Source: Platanthera guangdongensis (taxonomy: Eukaryota > Streptophyta > Magnoliopsida > Asparagales > Orchidaceae). Taken from it: a stretch of 64,000 bases of DNA. The notes beneath the pieces are model-generated. The model was not told the origin of the DNA. It ran no database searches and saw only the letters and a list, made by a program, of their open reading frames with translations. Position 1 is the first letter of the stretch. The number at the start of each line of letters is the position of its first letter. The stretch is from NCBI GenBank assembly GCA_039583875.1, contig CM077150.1:176151499-176215498 (forward strand). The letters are read 5' to 3'. Made by a program: the position numbers and the translations under genes. Of the stretch, positions 1 through 10,489 are shown piece by piece.

Positions 1-353
1 GCCAAATATATTTTTTGAGCCTGCCATCTAGTCGACTCTCTCATCTCCTTAGATAAAGGATACCTGGAGCCAAATCTAAAGAGCTTATCCTGAACATTGT
101 GGCTAGAGTGGACAATATCACACGTTCTGAGATCATGTTTCTTCACCCTACTGGTGGAGTACACATTAGATTGATCCTTCTAGAGCGGTACAAACTTGAC
201 AGTTTTAGAAGGTAAATTCATCTTTTGAAATACTGTCTACTTATCAGGGATATTTGATTCAACTTGATAATTAGTGTGATTAATACCCAGCTTCTTAGAG
301 GTTTGACAGGCTGTTGCATTTGGGATCCTACCAAGAGATTGAGAAGGGTTAAT
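1..353 (-). pseudogene. Copia-C gag, C-terminal part (decayed)
   Basis: Minus-strand reading from 353 to 1 gives a mostly open frame with two stops (one near the text NIPDK*). It continues directly from the coiled-coil segment at 9855-10214 once Ty3-1 and one copy of its target duplication are removed. The peptide is basic and Ser/Asn/Gln rich, as expected for the linker between Sirevirus gag and protease. No catalytic motif is reached before the window edge. Confidence 0.5.
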
Positions 354-358
354 CGCAA
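354..358. repeat. Target-site duplication of Ty3-1, left copy (CGCAA)
   Basis: CGCAA directly precedes the 5' LTR and recurs at 9850-9854 directly after the 3' LTR. The perfect 5-bp match fixes both element ends. Confidence 0.95.
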
Positions 359-423
359 TATAACGCCCCAAAACTCAAAGGAGAAAAGGGGGGCGTTTTG
401 GGCCAGTTTGAGTTCTGGCAGCA

Positions 424-1060
424 GGCACACGGCCTGGGACACGGGCGTGTCCCAGGGTGTGTCAAGCGTGTGTCGACACTTAGCCGCGAAGACGTCGATA
501 TTGGCTCGACGATTCGTCGAGAGTGGGCACACGGCCTGCGACACGGGCGTGTCGCAGGGCGTGTCGACCCGTGTCGACACTTAGACGTGAAGTTGTCGAG
601 TTTTACTCGACGATTCGTCGAGAATGGGCACACGGCCTGCGACACGGGCGTGTCGCAGGGCGTGTCGACCCGTGTCGACGATCATCCTGGAGAGTCGTCG
701 AGATTCACTCGACGATCGTCGAGACAGGGCACACGGCCTAGGACACGGGCGTGTCCAAGGCCGTGTCATCAAGTCGTCGATCTTCACTCGACGAAGTGTC
801 CCGTGTACACGGCCTGGGGCCCAGGCGTGTCAAGGTGACACGGGCAAGGACACGGGCGTGTCCTAGAACCCGTGCAGTGCTCGGGTTAAAAATGGGGAAA
901 AATCATGGGGTACACGGCCGGCCACACGGCCGTGTGAGGTGGAACACGGGCGTGTCAGCTCGAACACGGGCGTGTTCAATACCCGTGTGAGGTTCCAGGA
1001 GATTCGATTTTGACAGCGAATGCGGCACACGGCCCTGGACACGGGCGTGTGCCAGGCCGT
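424..1060 (+). repeat. Palindromic tandem array in Ty3-1 5' LTR
   Basis: Units of about 101 nt start with GGCACACGGCC at 424, 526, 627 and 728, then become more irregular. Each unit combines several inverted repeats: GACACGGGCGTGTC, GTGTCGACAC and CTCGACGATTCGTCGAG-like stems. The lack of stops in all frames produces spurious open frames here; I do not regard them as genes. The same array sits at 7614-8250 in the 3' LTR. Confidence 0.85.
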
Positions 1061-1350
1061 GTTCGGCCCAGATTGGGCATTTCAGTCCCAAATCGAAGCC
1101 ATTCATTTCTTAGACTGAAGATCCAATGGCTGGGGGTTGTTCCTGAAGGGATATACCCGGGTTTTGACTTAGAAAACCCTTACTTTTCTTCACTTGTTCT
1201 CTTTCTAAATCCTTGGAGAGAGAGGAGAGCTAAGGGAAGAAGAAGGAGCTAGATCCGCCATTGGAGGAGCTTCGGAGCTCCGAATCGCAAGCCGACTTCG
1301 GATCCACGGAGGCAACGCAAGTGCGGTGATTTCCATCCGATTACTTTTCA

Positions 1351-1374
1351 ATGGCGCCAAAGAGGAACTCAAGG
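1351..1374 (+). CDS. gag: Ty3-1 gag exon 1 (presumed), encoded inside the LTR
   Basis: ATG followed by seven codons gives the basic peptide MAPKRNSR, ending exactly at AAGG|GTAACG, a plausible splice donor. The main gag frame has no ATG near its beginning: it opens directly after a TAG at 2882-2884 that is part of a good acceptor (CACTATAG). Joining this exon to 2885 is phase 0 and in frame. The same arrangement (a basic start of eight codons, then a GTAAC donor) is seen in the Ty3-2 LTRs, in the solo LTR at 51465-51488 and, with ATG changed to GTG, at 35309-35332. The 3' LTR copy is at 8541-8564. No transcript is available to me, so splicing is inference. Confidence 0.65.
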
Positions 1375-2884
1375 GTAACGATCCTCATCTTGAGCATGAA
1401 TAGCTCTCTTTCTTAGCATAGGAAGCCCGCTCTCGCGAGTTTGCGGAGAGTTGGAGGCGTTCCTTCGGGTAGATATGTAAAGTCCCCGTTGTTTAGAGTC
1501 CGTATGCGAGAACGGACATAGGCATGATGTGTGAAGCCTACCCGGACATGTTAGTCTGGATCGGTGATGTTGCATTGCATAAGGCCGGAGAAGACTCCAT
1601 GCTATTGGTTGCTTTTCGGGTTTTCTACGTGGTAGATTGCAGCAGGGAGCCTTGGGGACTAACCCAAAGGTGCACCCGGAAACCTGGGCAGATACGAGAT
1701 CTTGCCAACTTGGTGGCTTGAGAGCCAACTTGAACATAACGGGGTTATGTGACTTGTGATGGAAATGGGACTCGGTGGAAGTTTGACCCGCACAAATGGC
1801 TTAAATTGCCGTTGCGATGTGAGCACGGGTTAGATGGAACTGTACCCGTTCTATGTCGTTCGGTTAAAGAGACCTAAAGGCACGTGGCACTTACCGTTGG
1901 CATAGAGTAGGGTCTTCGGCGGTCAATGGCTTAAATTGTCGTGACCCAGTCCAGGAAGACAAATTGCTCATAGATTTGGCCGTCTAAGTGGCGGTGGTGA
2001 GTCCGGAATGTTAATGGCTTAAATTGACGTAACATCGACCGGTTCACCGAGAATGTGCCCTGAGTGCACGGGGCGTGTGGCCCTGCGAGCCAACGTCTGT
2101 GATGAAATGGCTATTGTTATAAATTGCTCGCTTATGCTAATGAAATGCAGGGAAGGAGCATCGCCGCCCCGAGTTGGGGGCGGGATCGTTATAATTTGGT
2201 CAGCATTGCTGACCGTTGCCTTGTTTTGCCACCGTGCGGTGGTTTGTTGCTTGCAGGTGCAGCTGCACCAAGCGGTCAATAGCGGGCTAAAGCCCTTTTT
2301 GCGAAGCCGGCCCTCGAAGGCCCAAATGGAAGTGTTTACTGTTTTATTCATGTATGACCGGCCTGCACGCCGTGGTTTGTAAAACATGTAATATTCAAGT
2401 GAAACATTTTGTAAGGCCTTAAGGCTTGTTTTGGGTATTTTGTATAACATTCCTATTTTGTATTAGTGGACATTCGTGCTTTGATGCTGGGTTCTTGTTT
2501 ACAACTTTATAAACTGCTTCCGCTACAATGCTCTGTGTAGGACGTTGAGATTGGTTGGATTGTTTCCATAAGTAACCACCCGGTCTGTCTGTGGTATATG
2601 GCGTCGGGCCCCGGCCGGACCTACTGCTATATACTATGCGACGGATAGGGGGTGTTACAATTTGGTATCAGACTACTGGTTTTGGTCGGGCTTAAAGTGA
2701 ATTCGTGGGCGAATTCTTTTTAAGGGGTGGTGAGCACATTGTGTGCGTCATCGTTATAACGGTAAAAGAACCCATGAATGTGCACTTAGGAATGAAAATA
2801 CTCATGTTTGAGGGACCTGCGTGTTCCTATAATTGCTGTTTGCAATACTATTTGGTCGCTTAACGGTGTTTTGTACCACTATAG
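1375..2884 (+). other. Putative intron 1 of Ty3-1 (LTR into gag)
   Basis: 1510 nt from GTAACG to CACTATAG. It would remove the rest of the LTR and the PBS from the spliced mRNA, while unspliced RNA remains usable as genome. A branch-point-like CTTAAC lies roughly 25 nt before the acceptor. The stop TAG overlapping the acceptor closes the gag frame unless the intron is removed. Confidence 0.55.
2663..2672 (+). other. Ty3-1 primer binding site (initiator tRNA-Met)
   Basis: TGGTATCAGA, three bases after the LTR end, matches the complement of the 3' end of plant initiator tRNA-Met (family knowledge). The match weakens after ten bases. Confidence 0.85.
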
Positions 2885-4028
2885 GTGACCAGAAGTGGTG
2901 TTGGGCTGTCAGAACGCCGAGTTTCTGAGGCTAGTAGTGCACCGGATGTTGCTCCCGCAACACCTCTGTCGGTGGAGAACATACGATTGGTGGCTGAAGC
3001 GTTGTTGGCCGTGATTAATGCGCAGCCTGGAAGGCAAGCGCAGCAGCCCGCTCCCGTGATGGAGCAAGTACCTCTTCAAGAGGCTGAGCCGAGGAGGGTG
3101 GAGCAAGTGGTTGTGGAACCGGTGGCGCCAAGAAGGGAAACTGAGAGGCAGCTGAAGCATGTAATGAGATTTAACCCTCCGTTATTCTCGGGGTTGGGAA
3201 CCCCATCTCAGGCTGAAGACTGGCTCTCCAGGGTGAAGAGAGTCATGACAGCGACGGAGACGGAGGAGTGGCAAATGACCACCATCGCTACGTTCCTGCT
3301 GGACGGTGAAGCGAGGATGTGGTGGGAAGGATTGGAGCTGCATCATTTGAGAGGTAGACAACTGATAGACGTTCCGATGGAAGAGTTCTCTGGATTGTTC
3401 TTAGCAAGATACCTCCCTTCTACTCAGAGGATTTTGATGGAGAACGAATTTCTGAGGTTGGTTCAGGGTGAGAGGAGCGTGGATGAATATCTCCACGAGT
3501 TTACTCGTTTGAGTCGTTATGCTAGCTCCACCATCATGGATGAGGAGCGCAAGACTAATCGTTTCTATGAAGGATTGAGAGATGAGTTGAGATTACTACT
3601 CTCGGGGCCGATGACGCAGGGTTTCTTAACCTTGGTCAATACTGCCCGGTCCTTGGAGAAGGACATGAAGAGCGTGCAAGCGAAGAAAAGCTTGGGTGAG
3701 AAGAAATCTGAGTTCAGAGTGCCGACTGCTTCAAAGTCCGGCTATCGGAGGTCTTTCAAGAAGCATAGGACTTTGGGTCCAGCTCCTTCTGGCGCTTCTG
3801 GGGCGACTACGGGTCGGACCCCGGGTGCGTGTTTTACATGTGGAAAGACGGGGCATTTCGCCCGTGATTGTTGGAGCGGACGTCCTAAGTCCGAGAGGAG
3901 GCCGGGAGCTACTTATGAAGAGAAGGGAAAGGCGGTGGAGTCGACCGCATCCCATTATGCTCCGGCCCAACCAAGGGTTTACAATCTTGGTCAACATGAG
4001 GCCATTAAACAAGCCGATGTGGTGACAG
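2885..4028 (+). CDS. gag: Ty3-1 Gag, main exon
   Basis: Encodes about 381 residues of structural Gag. An Ala/Pro/Glu-rich N-terminal part is followed by the Retrotrans_gag fold (text around EDWLSRVKRVM and MWWEGLELH, then FLARYLPSTQRILMENEF) and a single CCHC zinc knuckle CFTCGKTGHFARDC near 3830-3873. The C-terminus has the motif YNLGQHEA and ends in VVTG just before a presumed second intron. If that intron is not removed the frame stops at 4037-4039. The first in-frame ATG is about 58 codons in (near 3058), far into the protein, which supports an upstream start exon. The exon is open throughout. Confidence 0.85.
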
Positions 4029-4104
4029 GTACGATTTAATTTATAGCAAGTCACTTTCTTTATATGCTTGTTATGCACATGTTACCTTACCACTACTTGT
4101 TTAG
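4029..4104 (+). other. Putative 76-nt intron 2 between gag and protease in Ty3-1
   Basis: Starts GTACG and ends TTGTTTAG, is AT-rich, and carries stops in the gag frame (first TAA at 4037). Removing it joins the G of GTGACAG to GATTTGTA, gives a Gly codon across the junction and moves from the gag frame to the pol frame, continuing into the protease. 76 nt is close to the shortest plant introns. Ty3-2 has an intron-like gap at the same codon (30716-30786, 71 nt) with different sequence. Confidence 0.65.
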
Positions 4105-7100
4105 GATTTGTATTGATTTGTGAAAATCCGGCACGAGCACTCTTCGATACGGGAGCTTCACACTCCTTCTTGTCCGAAGGATTTATATTACGCATCAGAG
4201 TCCCTTCTTCAATGGTGAAGGATAAGTTGGATGTGTTGTTGCCCAATGGGTGTTCGATGCGAGCGGATAGGATCTGCGATGTTAAGATTCGTATTGGGGA
4301 GCAGGAGTTTGACCTGCGGGCGTCCTTACTTCCGTTGGTGGAGTTCGACGTCATATTTTGCATGGACTGGCTCTCGGAGTAGCAGGCCCATATAGATTGC
4401 GGTAGCAAGGAAGTCAAGCTGGGAGCAAGTCGTGAGACGACTTTTATGGGCTTAAAGGGGTCGAGCAAGACGTTGATGTCAGCTCTTCAGGTGGTGAAGG
4501 CGGTTTGTGCCGGAGCAGAACTGTTCTTTACACTAGTGGAGGTTGCAAAGCCGAAGCCCGCTTTGGATTGTATTTCAGTGGTGTCGGAATACCCTGATGT
4601 GTTCCCCGCAGATCTTCCTGGAGCCCCGCCTCAACGGGAGATAGATTTTACGATCGAGCTAGTGCCAGGTGCAAAGCCTGTGTCACGATCTCCGTATCGG
4701 CTAGCGCCTAAGGAAATGGCGGAGCTGAAAGTTCAACTGCAAGAGTTGTTGGAGCAAGGGTATGTGCGCCCGAGTTCTTCGCCTTGGAGTGCACCGGTCC
4801 TCTTTGTTAAGAAGAAGGACGGAAGCTTGAGGCTATGTATTGATTATCGGGAGCTAAACAAGCTGACGGAGAAGAACAAGTACCCGATCCCCCGGATTGA
4901 TGATCTCTTCGATCAGTTAGTCGGGTCGACGGTGTACTCGAAGTTAGATCTCAAGGCTGGCTACTATCAGCTGCGGATAAGGGAGAGTGATATCCCGAAG
5001 ACAGCGTTTAGTACGAGATACGGGCATTATGAGTTTACAGTCATGCCGTTTGGGCTGACTAATGCGCCGTCAGTGTTCATGGATTTGATGAACAGGACGT
5101 TCAGGGAGTACTTGGATCATTTTGTGATCGTCTTTATCGACGATATTTTGGTGTACTCACAAAGTGAGGAAGATCACTTCAAGCATCTTCATTTGGTGTT
5201 GGAAACGCTAAGGAGAAATCAGTTGTATGCCAAGTTCTCGAAGTGCGAGTTTTGGCTATCCTCAGTGGCGTTCCTCGGGCATATAGTAAGTGGAGAGGGT
5301 ATTGCTGTGGATCCGGCGAAGATTGTTGCGATACGGGAGTGGCCTGAGCTTGCTACTGTAGCGGAAGTCCGGAGTTTTCTGGGGCTTGCCGGCTATTATA
5401 GGCGCTTCGTAGAGAACTTCTCGCGGATAGCATTACCTCTCACTACTTTGACGAGGAAGGAGCATAAGTTCGTTTGGATGCCGGAGTGCGCGCGAGCTTT
5501 TGAGGAGTTGAAGTGTCGGTTGACCACGGTGCCTGTGCTGAGTTCGCCATGTGGAACCGAAGGCTATGAGATATATAGCGATGCTTCAGGCAGCGGTTTG
5601 GGTTGCGTGCTACTGCAGCACGGAAGCGTGATAGCTTATGGCTCGAGACAGCTAAAAGTGCACGAGAGGAATTATCCGGTCCATGACTTGGAGTTAGCGG
5701 CCGTGATTTTTGCCTTGAAACTGTGGAGACACTATTTGTACGGTGTGAAGATTGATATCTACACCGATCACAAGAGCCTGAAGTACCTTATTGATCAGAA
5801 GGATCTGAATATGCGGCAGCGTAGGTGGATGGAGTTCCTGGGGGACTATACATTCAAGATCCACTACGTGCCTGGCAAAGGGAATGCGGTTGCGGATGCG
5901 CTGAGTCGCCGAGCCCCAGCTCAAGCCAATTGGCTATCCGTGCACGATGAGCGGTTGGTGCGAGAGTTGGAGGCGTTGGAGATTGTTTGTGTGGACAGAC
6001 AATCAAGTGCTGAAGCAGTTCTGAATTGGACTGAAGTCCAATATGACCTGGCTGATCGTATTCGGCAGGCTTTGGATATGGATGCTCATATGAAGCAATT
6101 CATGATAGAGGCTCTGGATGGGTCAAATCCCCAATTCGTCGTGGAGGACGGATTGCTTTGGAAAGACGGTCGATTGTGCGTCCCAAGTGTGGGCAATTTA
6201 CGGGTGGAGTTGTTGTACGAGGCACACCATACCAAGTACTCGATTCACCCGGGGAGCACGAAGATGTACCGTGATGTGAAGAAACTGTTTTGGTGGCCGG
6301 GTTTAAAGAAGGATGTGGCGCTATACGTAGCGAAGTGCCAAACTTGCGCCTTGGTAAAGGCGGAGTGCCAAAAGCCGGGAGGATTTCTTAAGTCCTTGCC
6401 TATTCCGGAGTGGAAATTCGACGACATCTCTATGGACTTTGTGCACGGTTTGCCAAGGTCGCAAAAGGGAAACGACGCCATATGGGTGGTTGTTGATCGA
6501 TTAACGAAGGTGTCGCATTTTATTCTGCATAGAAAGGATGATCCGGTGGAGAAGTTGGCAAAGCTCTATGTGGATAACATAGTACGACTTCATGGTGTGC
6601 CCCGCAGCATCGTGAGTGACCGAGATGGGCGGTTCACGTCCAATGATTGGAGGCTGGTGCAACAAATGTTGGGGAAAAAGTTGAAATTCAGCACAGCCTT
6701 CCATCCGCAAACGGATGGGCAGATCGAGAGGGTCAATCGAACCATGGAAGACATGCTTCGCATGTGTGTCTTGGATTTCGGAAAGCAATGGGAAGACCAC
6801 CTTTATTTGGTGGAGTTCGCATACAACAATAGCTACCAAGCGAGTATTCAGATGGCGCCCTTCGAGGCTCTATATGGTAGAAGATGTCGCACGCCGTTGT
6901 CTTGGTTAGAAACGGGTGAGTCAAAGTTGTATAAGCGATCGAAAGTGGATGAGGCTACTTCTTTGGTGAGAACAATTCGGGAGAGGTTGCTTATCGCTCA
7001 GGACCGGCAAGCAAAGTACTATAATGCCAAGCATAGGAACGTGGAGTTCGCTGTGGGCGATTATGTATACTTAAAGATCAAGCCGTTCAAGGGTGTCTCG

Positions 7101-7553
7101 CGAGTGCGGCGATTGAAAAAGCTAAGCCCGAGGTACCTTGGACCGTTCGAGGTTCTGGAGCGAGTTGGGGAAGTAGCCTATCGGTTGAAGCTTTCAGTGG
7201 AGCTTAGTGGTTTACACGATGTATTCCATATTTCGGTGCTTCGGAAGGCGGTACAAGAGCCTATGCAAGTGATCGCGGTCGATCAAGTGCCGGTGGATAG
7301 TGGGCTAACGACAAAGGTCAAGCCCGTGCGGATTGAGGACTCGGAGGTCAAGCGGCTACGTAATAAAGAGATCAGGATGGTCAAGGTCCGGTGGGACAAT
7401 TGCGGTTGTGAGGAGCTCTCTTGGGAGAGAGAGCAGACTATGCTTGACGAGTATCCGGAGTTGTTCCGCTCAGGTACAAATTTTGGTTTTGTACATGTCT
7501 TTCCTTTATGTAATTTCGTGGGCGAAATTCTTTTAAGAGGGGGAGAGTTGTAA
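4105..7553 (+). pseudogene. pol: Ty3-1 Pol: PR-RT-RNase H-INT-chromodomain, one in-frame stop
   Basis: Polyprotein that copies and integrates the element. Aspartic protease DTGASHSF starts at 4146. A single TAG at 4380-4382 follows MDWLSE; the Ty3-2 protein has Gln at this place, so it looks like a Gln-to-stop change, though readthrough cannot be excluded. RT follows, with catalytic FIDD at 5132-5143, then RNase H with SDASGSGLG near 5578, and an integrase H2C2 zinc finger near 6230-6345. The DDE core is seen as [16 protein letters not shown] and [12 protein letters not shown]. The C-terminal chromodomain ([17 protein letters not shown]) ends near 7465. The frame then runs through the polypurine tract and stops on TAA at 7551, inside the 3' LTR. 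Confidence 0.9.
7535..7548 (+). other. Ty3-1 polypurine tract
   Basis: AAGAGGGGGAGAGT lies directly against the 3' LTR start, as needed to prime plus-strand DNA synthesis. Confidence 0.85.
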
Positions 7554-9849
7554 CGCCCCAAAACTCAAAGGAGAAAAGGGGGACGTTTTGGGCCAGTTTG
7601 GGTTCTGGCAGCAGGCACACGGCCTAGGACACGGGCGTGTCCCAGGGCGTGTCAAGCGTGTGTCGACACTTAGCCGCGAAGATGTCGAGATTGGCTCGAC
7701 GATTCGTCGAGAGTGGGCACACAGCCTGCGACACGGGCATGTCGCAGGGCGTGTCGACCCGTGTCGACACTTAGCCGTGAAGTTGTCGAGTTTTACTCGA
7801 CGATTCATCGAGAATGGGCACACGGCCTGCGACACGGGCGTGTCGCAGGGCGTGTCGACCCGTGTCGACGATCATCCCGGAGAGTCGTCGAGATTCACTC
7901 GACGATCGTCGAGACAGGGCACACGGCCTAGGACACGGGCGTGTCCAAGGCCATGTCATCAAGTCGTCGATCTTCACTCGACGAAGTGTCCAGTGTACAC
8001 GGCCTAGGGCCCAGGCGTGTCAAGGTGACACGGGCAAGGACACGGGCGTGTCCTAGAACCCGTGCAGTGCTCAGGTTGAAAATGGGGAAAAATCATGGGG
8101 TACACGGCCGGCCACACGGCCGTGTGAGGTGGAACACGGGCGTGTCAGCTCGAACACGGGCGTGTTTGATACCCGTGTGAGGTTCCAGGAGATTCGATTT
8201 TGACGGCGAATGCGGCACACGGCCCTAGACACGGGCGTGTGCCAGGCCGTGTTCGGCCCAGATTGGGCATTTCAGTCCCGAATCGAAGCCATTCATTTCT
8301 TAGACTGAAGATCCAATGGCTGGGGGTTGTTCCTGAAGGGATATACTCGGGTTTTGACTTAGAAAACCCTTACTTTTCTTCACTTGTTCTCTTTCTAAAT
8401 CCTTGGAGAGAGAGGAGAGCTAATGGAAGAAGAAGGAGCTAGATCCGCCATTGGAGGAGCTTCGGAGCTCCGAATCGCAAGCCGACTCCGGATCCACGGA
8501 GGCAACGCAAGTGCGGTGATTTCCATCCGATTACTTTTCAATGGCGCCAAAGTGGAACTCAAGGGTAACGATCCTCATCTTGAGCATGAATAGCTCTCTT
8601 TCTTAGCATAGGAAGCCCGCTCTCGCGAGTTTGCGGAGAGTTGGAGGCGTTCCTTCGGGTAGATATGTAAATTCCCCGTTGTTTAGAGTCCGTATGCGAG
8701 AACGGACATAGGCATGATGTGTGAAGCCTACCCGGATATGTTAGTCTGGATCGGTGATGTTGCATTGCATAAGGCCGGAGAAGACTCCGTGCTATTGGTT
8801 GCTTTTCGGGTTTTCTACGCGGTAGATTGCAGTAGGGATCCTTGGGGACTAACCCAAAGGTGCACCCGGAAAACTGGGCGGATACGAGATCTTGCCAACT
8901 TGGTGGCTTGAGAGCCAACTTGAACATAACGGGGTTATGTGACTTGTGATGGAAATGAGACTCGGTGGAAGTTTGACCCGCGCAAATGGCTTAAATTGCC
9001 ATTGCGATGTGAGCACGGGTTAGATGGAACCGTACCCGTTCTATGTCGTTCGGTTAAAGAGACCTAAAGGCACGTGGCACTTACCGTTGGCATAGAGTAG
9101 GGTCTTCAGCGGTCAATGGCTTAAATTGTCATGACCCAGGCCAGGAAGACAAATTACTCATAGGTTTGGCCGTCTAAGTGGCGGTGGTGAGTCCGGAATG
9201 TTAATGGCTTAAATTGACGTAACATCGACCGGTTCACCGAGAATGTGCCCTGAGTGCACGGGGCGTGTGGCCGTGCGAGCCAACGTCTGTGATGAAATGG
9301 CTATTGTTATAAATTGCTCGCTTATGCTAATGAAATGCAGGGAAGGAGCATCGCCGCCCCGAGTTGGGGGCGGGATCGTTATAATTTGGTCAGCATTGCT
9401 GACCGTTGTCTTGTTTTGCCACCGTGCGGTGGTTTGTTGCTTGCAGGTACAGCTGGACCAAGCGGTCAATAGCGGGCTAAAGCCCTTTTTGCGAAGCCGG
9501 CCCTCGAAGGCCCAAATGGAAGTGTTTACTGTTTTATTCATGTATGACCGGCCTGCGCGCCGTGGTTTGTAAAACATGTAATATTCAAGTGAAACATTTT
9601 GTAAGGCCTTAAGGCTTGTTTTGGGTATTTTGTATAACATTCCTATTTTGTATTAGTGGACATTCGTGCTTTGATGCTGGGTTCTTGTTTACAACTATAT
9701 AAACTGCTTCCGCTAGAATGCTCTGTGTAGGACGTTGAGATTGGTTGGATGGTTTCCATAAGTAACCACCCGGTCTGTCTGTGGTATATGGAGTCGGGCC
9801 CCGGCCGGACCTACTGCTATATGCTATGCGACGGATAGGGGGTGTTACA
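7549..9849 (+). repeat. Ty3-1 3' LTR
   Basis: 2301 bp, TGTAAC..GTTACA, the same length as the 5' LTR. It repeats the palindromic array (7614-8250) and the exon-donor block (8541-8564, where the fifth codon is changed from Arg to Trp). The CGCAA duplication follows at 9850-9854. Confidence 0.95.
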
Positions 9850-9854
9850 CGCAA
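9850..9854. repeat. Target-site duplication of Ty3-1, right copy (CGCAA)
   Basis: Identical to 354-358. Confidence 0.95.
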
Positions 9855-10214
9855 TCCCTAATCTCTCAACGTATTTCTGTTCTAGATATTTAATATGTTT
9901 AGATTTTTCTTCTAGAACCTTGGCCTGACACTTAAGGCTTTTCTTGAGTTCGGATACCTCATGACATTTCTTATCAAACACAATAGATTTATTATTATAA
10001 AGAGTTTGATAAGGCTTGAGGACATCAATCTCCTTTGCTTGCCTTTTGACAAGAATTATGCCCTTCTTTAGAGCATCTAGGAGCAGTTCATACTTGTCAA
10101 TCAGTTGATTGACATCAGTCTCAGATTCTGAGCCATCTTTATCAAAGGATGAAGATGCATTAGTATCTAGACTAGTTTCATAGTCAGAGGAAGTTGATGA
10201 AGTGGAGAGGGTAT
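9855..10214 (-). pseudogene. gag: Copia-C gag, coiled-coil segment
   Basis: The minus strand encodes an open, Lys/Glu/Leu-rich heptad-like stretch (around VNQLIDKYELLLDAL, KKCHEVSELKKSL, EEKSKHIKYLEQK) preceded by an acidic Ser/Asp patch. This matches the leucine-rich region that follows the zinc knuckle in Sirevirus Gag. It continues upstream at 12243 after the solo LTR and downstream at 353 after Ty3-1. Confidence 0.7.
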
Positions 10215-10489
10215 GTAACTGAAAGTGAGCTGTTAGATCAGGAATACTCTAGAGGGGGGGGGGGGGTGAATAGAGTATTTAAAGCTTATAAAATTTTCTG
10301 GCTATTGCAGACAAGTCCTAGTGCTGTAAGAAATAAATTAAAAAACAAACACAACAACACCTAACTAACAATCACAGCCACAACAAGAAACAAAAGAAAG
10401 GGCAACCAGATGACACAAGAAATTTATAGTGGTTCCCCAAACTGGGTACATCCACTCTTCTACCACCCTGGTAGGAATCCACTCAGATT

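Larger units (their letters stand above)
359..2659 (+). repeat. Ty3-1 5' LTR
   Basis: Begins TATAAC (the 3' copy begins TGTAAC, so this is a G-to-A change) and ends GTTACA. From left to right it contains a palindromic tandem array (424-1060), a pyrimidine-rich stretch near 1185-1215 suited to the start of the transcript, the presumed gag start exon and splice donor (1351-1380), three scattered copies of AATGGCTTAAATTG (about 1795, 1926 and 2013), and a conserved hairpin GGTCAGC/GCTGACC (2198-2214). A weak TATA-like ATATA lies near 1151. Confidence 0.95.
359..9849 (+). mobile_element. Ty3-1: full-length Tekay-type Ty3/gypsy chromovirus
   Basis: Complete element: two LTRs of exactly 2301 bp, initiator-tRNA-Met PBS, gag, protease, reverse transcriptase, RNase H, integrase, a C-terminal chromodomain and a polypurine tract, flanked by CGCAA duplications. 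My hand alignment of the LTRs finds about 53 mismatches and no indels (about 97.7% identity); roughly 37 are transitions. One in-frame TAG (4380-4382) lies between protease and RT; otherwise pol is open. It is inserted in the gag of Copia-C. The order of domains and the chromodomain place it with Tekay-like chromoviruses (inference from motifs, not from a tree). Confidence 0.95.
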
